A stretch of 64,000 nucleotides of DNA from Staphylococcus sp. ACRSN (GTDB taxonomy: Bacteria > Bacillota > Bacilli > Staphylococcales > Staphylococcaceae). The notes under the pieces were generated by a model. That model saw only the letters and a program-made list of their open reading frames with translations, was not told the DNA's origin and searched no databases. Positions 10,000 to 18,708 of the stretch are shown here, piece by piece (the stretch's first letter is position 1; each line of letters starts with the position of its first letter). A program made the translations under genes and the position numbers. The stretch covers positions 124,001 through 188,000 of the forward strand of contig NZ_JAKRNS010000006.1 in NCBI RefSeq assembly GCF_022346615.1, in the 5' to 3' direction.

Positions 10000-11379
10000 T
10001 TATAATCCTACTGATAAATATTTAGTTTCTAAGTATGGTTCAATACCTTCTGTGCCACCTTCACGGCCATAACCACTCTCTTTCAATCCACCGAATGGAG
10101 CGTGCGCTGCAGAAGGTCCACCATCATTCCAACCAATCACACCGTAATCAAGTTCATTAAACAATTTTAATCCTGTGCGATAATCATTAGTGAAGAAATA
10201 AGATGCTAATCCAAATTCTGTATCATTTGCAATTTGAATAACTTCATCTAAATTCTCATATGTCATAACTGGAGCCACAGGACCAAATGTTTCTTCAAAC
10301 ATTGGTTTCATCTCTAATGTAGCATTAGAAATCACGACTGGCTTTAAGTAATTACCTCCTAAAGATTTAATATCTTCAACACTTCTTGATAACGTAGCAC
10401 CTTTTTCTTCAGAATCCGTAATATGCGATAAGACTTTATCTACGGCTTCACTATCGATTAATGGACCAATATCTACTTCTTCTAGACCATTGCCTATCGT
10501 TAATGCATGTACTTTATCAGTAAGTTTTTGAACATATTCCTCAGCAATAGATTTATGAACAAATATTCTATTTGCACAAATACAAGTTTGACCTGCATTT
10601 CTAAATTTAGAAGCCATTGTACCATCGACCGCTGCATCGATATCCGCATCTTTATGTACGATAAATGGTGCCAAACCACCAAGTTCCATTGTGGCATTTT
10701 TCACCGTACTCGCAGACTGTTCAATCAACTTCTTACCAACACCTGTAGATCCAGTGAACGTTACTTTACTTATTCTTGAATGCTTTGTAAAAATATCTCC
10801 TGCATCTCTCCCAGATGCTATGATATATGATACTGCATCCTTAGGAATACCAGCCTCATGCGCAAGTTCTACTAACCTAATTGTAGTTAAAGGTGTCTTA
10901 ACTGCGGGTTTACAAATGATAGTACATCCCGCTGCTAACGCAGGTGCTATTTTACGTGTAATCATAGCAGCTGGAAAATTCCACGGAGTAATCGCACCCA
11001 CTACACCAACTGGAAATTTATCTACAACAATTTTTTTCGATGCAGTATTTGCAGGAATTGTACGACCGTATACGCGTTTAGCTTCTTCTGCATACCATTT
11101 CACATATGAATTGGCATAAACAACCTCACCCTTAGCCTCAGCCAACGGTTTACCGCCTTCAAGCGTTACTAACCTTGCAAGTTCTTCTTGGTGTTCATCT
11201 ATGAGTTCAGCCCATTTAGATAATTTAGCTGAACGTTCATGTGCATCGACAAATTTCCATTCTTGAAATGTTTCATATGCACGTTCAATTTTATTATTAA
11301 TTTCATCGTGACTCGTATAATCTATACTTTTGATTACTTCATTTGTAGCAGGGTTCAATACATCTAATTGTGTCATCAT
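10000..11379 (-). CDS. gabD: Succinate-semialdehyde dehydrogenase
   Basis: A 459-residue aldehyde dehydrogenase that oxidises succinate semialdehyde to succinate, the second step of GABA breakdown. The catalytic Glu232 lies in ATMELGGLAPF and Cys266 in NAGQTCICANR. TPWNFPAAMITRK and FTGSTGVGKKL are the cofactor-binding motifs; the GQTCICANR segment is typical of GabD. Two tandem ATG codons follow GAGGAG and either could be used. It sits 75 bases after gabT on the same strand. NAD versus NADP use is not decided here. Confidence 0.9.
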   Translation of the reverse strand: MMTQLDVLNPATNEVIKSIDYTSHDEINNKIERAYETFQEWKFVDAHERSAKLSKWAELIDEHQEELARLVTLEGGKPLAEAKGEVVYANSYVKWYAEEAKRVYGRTIPANTASKKIVVDKFPVGVVGAITPWNFPAAMITRKIAPALAAGCTIICKPAVKTPLTTIRLVELAHEAGIPKDAVSYIIASGRDAGDIFTKHSRISKVTFTGSTGVGKKLIEQSASTVKNATMELGGLAPFIVHKDADIDAAVDGTMASKFRNAGQTCICANRIFVHKSIAEEYVQKLTDKVHALTIGNGLEEVDIGPLIDSEAVDKVLSHITDSEEKGATLSRSVEDIKSLGGNYLKPVVISNATLEMKPMFEETFGPVAPVMTYENLDEVIQIANDTEFGLASYFFTNDYRTGLKLFNELDYGVIGWNDGGPSAAHAPFGGLKESGYGREGGTEGIEPYLETKYLSVGL

Positions 11380-11454
11380 GAATCTCTCCTCTTATTAAAA
11401 TAACGTTATATATTACCTACTAAGCCATACCCTTTTTTAAAAATTTTTACTTCG

Positions 11455-12768
11455 TTATACATTTTGAGTTGAAGCTACTTCAGTAAATGCTGATTGTAAA
11501 ATACCAAATCCTGCTTCTAATTCAGAATCAGTAATAACAAGTGGTGCTAAGAAACGAATTACATTGCCTTTAATTCCAGCAGACAATAGTAATAAACCAT
11601 TTGCATTTGCCGTTTGAACTATTTTTCCAGTGAGTGCTTTGTCGGGTTCTCCTGTTTCAGGGTTGATAATTTCCATCGCTACCATTGCACCCAAACGTCG
11701 AATTGGACCTATACTATCGAAAGATGAAGTTAATCCTTGTAAAAATTGTTCAATATGACTTCCTAATTGTTCTGCTTTATCATTAAGTTGTTCTTTTTCA
11801 ATAATTTCGATCACTTTTAAAGCTGCTTCACAAGCCAATGGATTACCTGCGTAGGTACCACCTAATTCACCAGGATTTCCACTGTCGATAATTTCTGCTT
11901 TTCCAACTACACCACTCAACGGGAAACCTGCTGCAAGTGATTTTGAAACAGTAATCAAGTCCGGTTCTACATCAAAATGTTCAATCGCAAATGTCTTGCC
12001 TGTTCTTGCAAAACCAGTTTGTATTTCATCTGCTACAAATACAATACCGTTTGCTTCACAAATCGCTTTCACTGCTTTTACAAATTTACGATCGGGAATA
12101 ATAAATCCACCTTCACCTTGTATAGGCTCCATTACAACACATGCAACTTCACTTGAATCTACCGTTTCTATAAAGAAATCATTTAGCTTTTGGATTATAT
12201 GATTAATATATGCTTCTTCTGATAGGGCATCAGGTTTTTCAGAAATATTTGGATAAGGTGCTTGATATACCTCAGGAGCAAATGGACCGAATCCATATTT
12301 ATATGGTCTTACCTTACTAGTCATAGACATAGTTAAATTAGTACGACCGTGGAAACCTCTTACAAAAGAAACCACCGCTTGTCTGCCTGTGTATTTCCTT
12401 GCAATTTTCACAGCATTTTCTACAGCTTCAGCTCCAGAGTTTAATAGAATTGTTTTCTTAGCAAAATCACCTGGTGTAATTTCCGTTAATTTTTTAGCTA
12501 AATTTAAATAACTTTCATACATAATGACATTGAATCCAGGATGAATAAATTTATCTAACTTTTCTTTCAAATGTTCAGTAATTTCTGGATGTGAATGTCC
12601 CACATTTAATGTACCGATTGCACCTGCAAAATCAATAAACGTATTACCATCAACATCTTTAATTGTTGCACCACTTGCTGTATCTGCTACATGCAAATTA
12701 CCGTTCCCTACACCTCTTGCCACATATTGTTCACGCAATGACTTATAATAATCGAATTGTTCAGTCAT
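11455..12768 (-). CDS. gabT: 4-aminobutyrate aminotransferase
   Basis: A class III PLP-dependent aminotransferase of 437 residues that converts GABA and 2-oxoglutarate to succinate semialdehyde and glutamate. The PLP lysine is Lys276 in VSKSLAAGFPLSG, and Asp247 in VADEIQTGFARTG binds the pyridine nitrogen. SGAEAVENAVKIAR and MEPIQGEGGF are also conserved. The ATG follows AAGGGGGC. It is the first gene of the likely gabT-gabD-permease unit, with a candidate regulator site upstream at 12829. Confidence 0.92.
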   Translation of the reverse strand: MTEQFDYYKSLREQYVARGVGNGNLHVADTASGATIKDVDGNTFIDFAGAIGTLNVGHSHPEITEHLKEKLDKFIHPGFNVIMYESYLNLAKKLTEITPGDFAKKTILLNSGAEAVENAVKIARKYTGRQAVVSFVRGFHGRTNLTMSMTSKVRPYKYGFGPFAPEVYQAPYPNISEKPDALSEEAYINHIIQKLNDFFIETVDSSEVACVVMEPIQGEGGFIIPDRKFVKAVKAICEANGIVFVADEIQTGFARTGKTFAIEHFDVEPDLITVSKSLAAGFPLSGVVGKAEIIDSGNPGELGGTYAGNPLACEAALKVIEIIEKEQLNDKAEQLGSHIEQFLQGLTSSFDSIGPIRRLGAMVAMEIINPETGEPDKALTGKIVQTANANGLLLLSAGIKGNVIRFLAPLVITDSELEAGFGILQSAFTEVASTQNV

Positions 12769-12828
12769 AATTTGCCCCCTTAAACTTTTAATAAAGTATT
12801 ATCGTTATCTAAAAATTTAAAATATAGT

Positions 12829-12848
12829 TGGTATTGTGTAAAGTACCA
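12829..12848. promoter_or_regulatory. Candidate GabR operator upstream of gabT
   Basis: TGGTA (12829-12833) and TACCA (12844-12848) form an inverted repeat with a 10-base gap. The minus strand contains ATACCA, the half-site I recall for Bacillus GabR. It lies about 60 bases upstream of the gabT start. Binding is inference. Confidence 0.4.
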
Positions 12849-12874
12849 GTTTTTTTGAAAATAATAGAACCAGA

Positions 12875-14260
12875 TTAACCTAACAATACTTTTTTAAGAC
12901 ATTGAACCGCGTCATGTAGCTTTTCTATCTTAATTTTTGAGAATCCCATAATAAGTGTTTTTTTATCTGAATTTTCTTTAAGCGCTTTCACAGAAAAGCG
13001 ATTAATAGTGTAAAGTTCCAGTTTGGCAGCTTGGGCACGTGTTTCAATTTCAGAATATGTATAAGGTGAGTCTATTTCGACCATGAAATGCAGGCCTGCT
13101 TGAGTATCTTTGATTTCAATTACACCTTGAAACTCACGTTGCAACATTTCAATTAATTGTTCACGCTTACGGCCATAATATTGATGCATCTTTTTAACAT
13201 ATTTTTCATAATAGCCTTCTTTTATCATTAAATTTAATGTCAATGCATTTAACATTGAAAAATCTGGTATCATATCAAAATTATGTGCTTCAAATTTTTG
13301 AACAAGTGCCGTAGGTAAAATCATATAACTCAGACGTAACCCTGGCATCAGTGTTTTTGAGAAGGTACCCAAATAAATAACACTTTCATTTTTATCAAAG
13401 CTATATAATGAAGGTATATTATCTGTTTGATATTTAAACTCACTATCATAATCATCTTCGATAATATAACTATTCGTTTGACTTGCCCAATTCAATAAGT
13501 CTATACGTCTCGAAACAGGCATGATAATACCTGTTGGAAATTGATGAGATGGCGTCACTATAACAGCATTTGGATCAGCCGTTTTAATTTGTCTTATAGA
13601 TACACCCTTGCTATCTAATTCTAACGGGATTGTATTTATACCTGCCTCATTTAATAAATTTCTAAATCTAGAATAGCCTGGATTCTCCACGCCTATTTCA
13701 ACGTCTTTCGGTAATAGTTGCATCAAACGTTTTAATAATGTATTCGTTCCAGAACCAATAATAATCTGCTCTGGATGACATTGAATACCTCTCTGATAAG
13801 AAACTAACTTAGCAATAGATTGTCTCAATTCAACTGGTCCTTTAATATTAGGGATTGCAGATAGATAATATTCATAATTATTAAATACACGTTTCATGAG
13901 CTTAGTCCATATATCAACAGGAAATTCCGACATATCTGTACTCATATGGGAAAATGAATAATCATATAATTGAGGCGTTCCTTCTTCATATTTTCTTAAA
14001 TGTGTTTGTGCCTCAGGATCTATGATTAATTGATCCAATGGTTCAATAAAATATCCTTTTCGCTCTTTAGCATAAATGTAGCCTTCTGCCAATAATTGTT
14101 CATAGGCTGATTTCACACTATTGACACTCACATTCAAAGTTTCCGCCATTCCCCTTTTCGACGGTAACTTTTCATGACTTTCATATTTAAACGACAATAT
14201 ATCATCTTTTAAACGCTTATAAATTTGACGATAAATAAATGAATTTTTTTCATCTTGCAT
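12875..14260 (-). CDS. gabR: MocR/GabR-family regulator (GntR HTH fused to aminotransferase fold)
   Basis: A 461-residue MocR protein. Residues about 8-75 form a GntR winged helix (IYRQIYKRLKDDILS, KRGMAETLNVSVNSVKSAYEQL). The rest is an aspartate-aminotransferase-like domain with the PLP lysine in GTFSKTLMPGLRLSYMI and PLP-site motifs IIGSGTNTLLKRL and IIEDDYDSEF. B. subtilis GabR activates gabTD in response to GABA and PLP. Its place directly upstream of gabT supports the same role. It is transcribed in the same direction as gabT, unlike the divergent Bacillus layout. Good ribosome binding site (AAAAGGGGGG). Confidence 0.85.
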   Translation of the reverse strand: MQDEKNSFIYRQIYKRLKDDILSFKYESHEKLPSKRGMAETLNVSVNSVKSAYEQLLAEGYIYAKERKGYFIEPLDQLIIDPEAQTHLRKYEEGTPQLYDYSFSHMSTDMSEFPVDIWTKLMKRVFNNYEYYLSAIPNIKGPVELRQSIAKLVSYQRGIQCHPEQIIIGSGTNTLLKRLMQLLPKDVEIGVENPGYSRFRNLLNEAGINTIPLELDSKGVSIRQIKTADPNAVIVTPSHQFPTGIIMPVSRRIDLLNWASQTNSYIIEDDYDSEFKYQTDNIPSLYSFDKNESVIYLGTFSKTLMPGLRLSYMILPTALVQKFEAHNFDMIPDFSMLNALTLNLMIKEGYYEKYVKKMHQYYGRKREQLIEMLQREFQGVIEIKDTQAGLHFMVEIDSPYTYSEIETRAQAAKLELYTINRFSVKALKENSDKKTLIMGFSKIKIEKLHDAVQCLKKVLLG

Positions 14261-14353
14261 ACAGCGTCCCCCCTTTTAATACCTTATAATTAGCTAATTA
14301 TACACGTAGTTGTATTGCTTTGATAAATAAAATCAAATTTTTTAGTACATTTA

Positions 14354-14389
14354 AAAACGCGCAAATTGAAATTCAATCTGCGCGTTTTA
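14354..14389 (-). terminator. cls terminator
   Basis: AAAACGCGCA pairs with TGCGCGTTTT around an A/T-rich loop, and T residues follow on the minus strand. It closes the cardiolipin synthase transcript upstream of gabR. Confidence 0.8.
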
Positions 14390-14405
14390 GCTGATTTAAT
14401 GCTAT

Positions 14406-15890
14406 TTAAAGTATTGGTGAGGCTAATTTAGCAATGGACTGTTTAAATTTAATCCAATTCGAACGTTGTTCATATCTTTCTATTGTTAGTTCTTTAGACA
14501 CCTTTAAATCTTCAAAAAAGGCATCTTTAAGCTGTTTAGCTATATGTTCATCATACATAAATGCATTGATTTCAAAATTTAATTCAAAACTACGAATATC
14601 CATATTTGATGAACCTACACTTGAAACTTCATCATCAATAATCATCATCTTAGAATGAATAAATCCATTTTCATACGTATAAACCTTCACACCATCTCTA
14701 ATTAATTGAGCCACACTCGTAATTGTTGCCCAATAGACAAACATATGGTCAGGCTTACTTGGAATAATTAACTGTACATCAACACCAGATTTAGCGGCTA
14801 TACGTAAGGCATTGATATAACCCTTATCAGGAATAAAATATGGACTATGCATATAAATAGATTCCTTAGCATTCATAATCATTTTCATATAACCGAATTC
14901 AATCTGATGCCAGTTATCACTTGGTGCGCTCACTGCCATTTGCATCGATACGTCGCCACCTTGGTCTGCATTGTCTGGGAAGTATTTGTCATTATATTCC
15001 AATTGTTCACGTTTGGCTTGTGAATTCCAATCATGTATGAAACTCAGTTGCAATGCATCCACACCATCTCCTCTAACCTTTAAGTGTGTGTCTCTCCAAT
15101 AACCAAACTTGTCATTCAGCCCTAGATATTCATCACCGATATTAAATCCACCTACGTAGCCCATCAAACCATCAATCACTACAATTTTACGATGATTACG
15201 GTTATTCACTCTAAAGTTAACAAATGGAATTTTAGCTTGGAAAAATGCTTCAACTTGACCGCCAAGCTGTTGAAACTTCTTGAATTTAGATTTATGAACT
15301 GACTTAGAACCTACTGCATCATACAGTAATTTCACTTCTAGACCTTCTTTAGCCTTTTCCTCAAGAATATCAATAATTTCAGTTCCAAGGCCATCTAATT
15401 CTAAAACATAATATTCCATATGAATATATGATTTAGCATTTCGTAAATCATCTTTCATTTGTCGATATAAATCGTGACCATCTGTATAAATGTCGACTTT
15501 ATTATTGTTACTTAAAAAAGATGGTTCTTTAGTCATAAGTGTATGCGCAATGTCTGCATGCTTTCTTACAATCGGATTATCGGAATTCTCTATATGATTT
15601 GTTGAGTCCCCCAATTGTTTCTTAACTCTTTCTAAAGCATCGTCAATCTGGTTATGTTGAAAACCTTTTTCTCTTTTCTTTCTTACAGCACGACCAAAGA
15701 AAATATAGGCAATAAATCCTAAAATAGGCATCACAAATAATAAGAATAACCATGCCCACGTTGCTGTAGCATCTCTACGATCTCTATCTAAAAATATGAT
15801 AATAAGTGCGAGCACAATATTCATCACAAAGAAAAATGCAAGTACGCCACGATAGATAGGACTAACACTAGCATCAAATATTAACTGCAT
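14406..15890 (-). CDS. cls: Cardiolipin synthase
   Basis: A 494-residue membrane-bound phospholipase D-type enzyme that condenses two phosphatidylglycerol molecules into cardiolipin and glycerol. Two N-terminal membrane helices (about 14-34 and 44-65) are followed by two HKD catalytic motifs: His233/Lys235/Asp240 in NHRKIVVID and His412/Lys414/Asp419 in IHSKMMIID. The length matches staphylococcal Cls1/Cls2. The ATG follows GGGGTGAAATT. It is a single gene with its own terminator. Sequence alone does not say whether this is the Cls1 or Cls2 orthologue. Confidence 0.93.
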   Translation of the reverse strand: MQLIFDASVSPIYRGVLAFFFVMNIVLALIIIFLDRDRRDATATWAWLFLLFVMPILGFIAYIFFGRAVRKKREKGFQHNQIDDALERVKKQLGDSTNHIENSDNPIVRKHADIAHTLMTKEPSFLSNNNKVDIYTDGHDLYRQMKDDLRNAKSYIHMEYYVLELDGLGTEIIDILEEKAKEGLEVKLLYDAVGSKSVHKSKFKKFQQLGGQVEAFFQAKIPFVNFRVNNRNHRKIVVIDGLMGYVGGFNIGDEYLGLNDKFGYWRDTHLKVRGDGVDALQLSFIHDWNSQAKREQLEYNDKYFPDNADQGGDVSMQMAVSAPSDNWHQIEFGYMKMIMNAKESIYMHSPYFIPDKGYINALRIAAKSGVDVQLIIPSKPDHMFVYWATITSVAQLIRDGVKVYTYENGFIHSKMMIIDDEVSSVGSSNMDIRSFELNFEINAFMYDEHIAKQLKDAFFEDLKVSKELTIERYEQRSNWIKFKQSIAKLASPIL

Positions 15891-16070
15891 AATTTCACCC
15901 CATGCTCTAATTATTTATAAAATAATGATTAACTTACTCCATTACTTTAAAACATAAACAATAATACTTTCAACATCAATTAGCGTTACAGTTAAATAAT
16001 CCACTATATTTATAGAAATTAGCAAGATGATTTAACTTATTTATCTCATGTCTATATCCACTCTTATTAC

Positions 16071-17255
16071 TTACTTTCGTAACGATTGTTCAATTGTATG
16101 ATTACGGCCTGCTTGAGAACCAAATAAAGTTAAGCCAATAGCAGTGATTAATAAAATAGCTAACGATGCATGCCATTCACCTGTCACATCATGCAAGATA
16201 CCAAATAACAATGGTCCTAATGCTGCAAATAAGTAACCAATGGATTGTGCCATACCTGACAACTTCGCAGCAGTTTGACCTTGTTCAGTTCTCAAACTAA
16301 AGAAAGTATTAACTAAACCAAATGCAAGACCACCCGCAATACCAATTAATATAGTAGAAACAATTGCTAGCTTTGGTATAAAGAGCATAATAGCAACACC
16401 AGCAACAAATAATAAACCTGTAAAGAATGTTAATCCAAACTGAGATTTCATCTTAGTTGCAAAAATAGGTGTAATAAATGTAAATGGAATAATCGCAATT
16501 TGCATTACAGATAAATAAAGTCCGGCCTCATGTACAGATAAACCATTTTGAGATAAATATACAGGCATCCAATTAATTAATGAATAAAATATGAGAGATT
16601 GCCCTCCCATTAATACTGTAATCTGCCAAGATAATGGTGATTTCCAAACGTTAACTTTAGTATCATTATATGTCTTGGTTAACTGTTCCTTACCCTTTAA
16701 TTGCAATGACCAAATCACAATTGTAATCAATGTCACAACGCCTATAAGTCCTAAAGCAATATTATAATTAAACGTCTTGACTAATGGTGCAGTAGTATAA
16801 GAAGATAGTCCTCCAAACACATTCATTACAACAGTATAGTAACCAGTCATAATACCAATACGAAGTGGAAATTTCGTCTTTATCACTGCCGGCGCAAGTA
16901 CATTGCCAAACCCTACACCTACACCGATAAGTATGGTCCCTATGTATAGCCATGATATACCAGTAACTGAACGTACCATGACACCTATAAAAATAAGACA
17001 CAATGCACCAAATATCGTTTGTTCTAAACCAAAACGATAACTTGTTTTTGCAGCAACTAATGAAATCACTGCAAAAGATAGCAATGGTACAACGGTAATC
17101 ACACTCACTGCACTATTCGATAACAGCAAATCTGCTTTAATATTCGGTAACGCTACACCTACTGAAGTGATTGGAGCCCTTAAATTGGCACCTACTAATA
17201 AAATACTTATGAATAACAGCCAATTAAACGGCTGTAAAGAACGACTCTTTCCCAT
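16071..17255 (-). CDS. MFS transporter, CynX/NimT-like
   Basis: A 394-residue major facilitator transporter with about twelve hydrophobic helices, resembling the CynX/NimT group (LLFISILLVGANLRAPITSVG near the N-terminus is typical). I start at ATG 17255, which follows AAGGTGG. The in-frame extension upstream to 17372 would run into the start of the divergent regulator and is not used. The divergent XRE-cupin gene with a shared control region suggests a regulated exporter or importer of a small organic molecule. The substrate is not evident. Confidence 0.8.
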   Translation of the reverse strand: MGKSRSLQPFNWLLFISILLVGANLRAPITSVGVALPNIKADLLLSNSAVSVITVVPLLSFAVISLVAAKTSYRFGLEQTIFGALCLIFIGVMVRSVTGISWLYIGTILIGVGVGFGNVLAPAVIKTKFPLRIGIMTGYYTVVMNVFGGLSSYTTAPLVKTFNYNIALGLIGVVTLITIVIWSLQLKGKEQLTKTYNDTKVNVWKSPLSWQITVLMGGQSLIFYSLINWMPVYLSQNGLSVHEAGLYLSVMQIAIIPFTFITPIFATKMKSQFGLTFFTGLLFVAGVAIMLFIPKLAIVSTILIGIAGGLAFGLVNTFFSLRTEQGQTAAKLSGMAQSIGYLFAALGPLLFGILHDVTGEWHASLAILLITAIGLTLFGSQAGRNHTIEQSLRK

Positions 17256-17304
17256 TTGAACCACCTTTAATAGTATTATTTTCAAAATCAATACACTATA
17301 TGGT

Positions 17305-17325
17305 ACAATACGTACGTAATATTGT
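17305..17325. promoter_or_regulatory. Candidate operator between the MFS and XRE-cupin genes
   Basis: ACAATA (17305-17310) and TATTGT (17320-17325) form an inverted repeat with a 9-base spacer containing CGTACG. It lies just upstream of the XRE gene's ribosome binding site, so autoregulation is plausible. Confidence 0.4.
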
Positions 17326-17342
17326 AAATAGGAGCGATTCAC

Positions 17343-17888
17343 TTGTATAATATTCAGAAAATAGTGGCACAAAATATTTCAGATTATCGTAAACGTCACC
17401 AACTTAGTTTAGAAAAACTATCAACTTTAACTGGCGTCAGTAAAAATATGCTTAGTCAAATAGAAAAAGGCAACTCAAATCCAACTATTACAACATTGTG
17501 GAAGATAGCTAACGGTTTACATTTATCTTTATCTCAATTAACTGCCGAAAACGAAAATGATATCGACTTTATAGATGAAACAGATATTATTCCTATTAAA
17601 GATGACCAAGTAGCAATTTATCCTTATTTTCCATATGATGAACAAAAAAAATTTGAAATGTTCAAAATGGAAATACAAGGTAACGGTAAAATAACATCCG
17701 AAGCACATCATCAACATTCAGAAGAATATATCATTGTTAATTCTGGTGTACTAGAAATTGAAGTAAACAATCAAATATATTCAATCAATCCTAATCAAGC
17801 ATTACGTTTTAAGAGTGATGTACCACACACATATCGCAATCCTTATGATACACCTGTAAATTTCACGGCTACAATTTATTATCAATAA
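17343..17888 (+). CDS. XRE-family regulator with C-terminal cupin domain
   Basis: A 181-residue regulator. Residues about 11-66 form a lambda-repressor-like HTH (RKRHQLSLEKLSTLTGVSKNMLSQIEKG). From about residue 100 a cupin barrel follows, with metal/ligand-site motif HHQHSEEYIIVNSGVLEI and second motif FKSDVPHTYRNP. Such proteins usually repress a neighbouring transporter or catabolic gene and sense a small ligand in the cupin. The start is TTG at 17343, eight bases after AGGAG. It is divergent from the MFS gene and has a hairpin terminator downstream. Confidence 0.85.
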   Translation: MYNIQKIVAQNISDYRKRHQLSLEKLSTLTGVSKNMLSQIEKGNSNPTITTLWKIANGLHLSLSQLTAENENDIDFIDETDIIPIKDDQVAIYPYFPYDEQKKFEMFKMEIQGNGKITSEAHHQHSEEYIIVNSGVLEIEVNNQIYSINPNQALRFKSDVPHTYRNPYDTPVNFTATIYYQ

Positions 17889-17920
17889 GCACGCTTCGAC
17901 TTAGTACTATTAAACAAAAA

Positions 17921-17974
17921 TAAACATACAATCAGACTTTCACTAGTTACTTGAAATGTCTAATTGTATGTTTA
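17921..17974 (+). terminator. XRE-cupin gene terminator
   Basis: AAACATACAAT pairs with ATTGTATGTTT, and the inner AGAC/GTCT and TTC/GAA pairs extend the stem. It lies between two convergent genes. Confidence 0.6.
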
Positions 17975-18005
17975 CTTAATCATATAGTAATAAATTTAAA
18001 GCCAA

Positions 18006-18461
18006 TTAATCATGTAATAAGTCAGTTACTGATGCTCTCCAACGTAATATAGTGTCTTTAGGATTACGTAATTGAATTGATATACCCGAAGTTATGTCCG
18101 CATACTTTGCACTATCTATCTTTATATTGCGAATTTCACCTTCAAATTTTAGCCTGTCATAAGTTCTCTCATATTGTGATTGATATTCTCGAACACTTAG
18201 TTCAATATAATAAACTTGATGATCATAAACAAATACAATATTCGCTTTACCATTTAAGTGTAACCCTTGTACTGTTGTGGTATTTGGCCACAATGCAAAG
18301 CGCAAATGTTCCATATCAATTGCAACAATTTCTCCTACACTTAGCATTGCCGTATGTGGATATCCTTCAATTGTTACAGTCTGAAAGATGAACACAACAT
18401 CTTGTTTTTCTTCTAAATGACTTCCATTTAATAAATTATAGACTATTTTGGGCATAACCAT
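18006..18461 (-). CDS. Split-barrel (PNPOx-like) protein in decarboxylase operon
   Basis: A 151-residue protein whose strand pattern (VVFIFQTVTIEGYPHTAMLS, then LRFALWPNTTTVQGLHLNGKANIVFVY) resembles the pyridoxamine-phosphate-oxidase-like FMN-binding split barrel. I cannot assign a reaction. It lies 18 bases after the bsdD-like gene, behind AGGAGG, and so is the last gene of the UbiX-UbiD-BsdD operon. A role in flavin handling or in detoxifying the aromatic substrate is possible but only inferred. The first ATG (18461) is better spaced from AGGAGG than the second. Confidence 0.6.
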   Translation of the reverse strand: MVMPKIVYNLLNGSHLEEKQDVVFIFQTVTIEGYPHTAMLSVGEIVAIDMEHLRFALWPNTTTVQGLHLNGKANIVFVYDHQVYYIELSVREYQSQYERTYDRLKFEGEIRNIKIDSAKYADITSGISIQLRNPKDTILRWRASVTDLLHD

Positions 18462-18479
18462 ATACTCTATTACCTCCTA

Positions 18480-18707
18480 TTAGTTACGTTTCAAATTTGG
18501 GATAGGTGGTATTTGATCTAACTGTGTAAATGTCTCTGGTCTTAATTTAAAATCAGGATTATATTTTTCAGGATTAGTGATATGTTCACTTTCTGTATTA
18601 CGCCATGAGAATGTACAAGTATCACAAATATACACTTCCCATGCATCATCTTTGGGAGCCTTAGTTAATAAATTTACACTTTTCGAATCACATCTTGGAC
18701 AAATCAT
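18480..18707 (-). CDS. bsdD: Small zinc-ribbon-like decarboxylase subunit (BsdD/VdcD type)
   Basis: A 75-residue protein with a CPRC pair near the N-terminus (Cys3, Cys6) and a CDTC pair (Cys28, Cys31), as in the D subunits of phenolic-acid decarboxylases (YclD/BsdD, VdcD). It starts one base after the ubiD-type stop codon, with its ribosome binding site AAAGGAAG inside the end of that gene, so translation is coupled. In characterised systems the small subunit is needed for full decarboxylase function although its role is unclear. Confidence 0.8.
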   Translation of the reverse strand: MICPRCDSKSVNLLTKAPKDDAWEVYICDTCTFSWRNTESEHITNPEKYNPDFKLRPETFTQLDQIPPIPNLKRN

Positions 18708-18708
18708 A

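Noticed and set aside
10691-11119. 142-codon plus-strand frame inside gabD
   Set aside because: It is antisense to a conserved aldehyde dehydrogenase and has no family resemblance.
17256-17372. N-terminal extension of the MFS transporter
   Set aside because: It would overlap the start of the divergent XRE-cupin gene, and a good ribosome binding site precedes the ATG at 17255.
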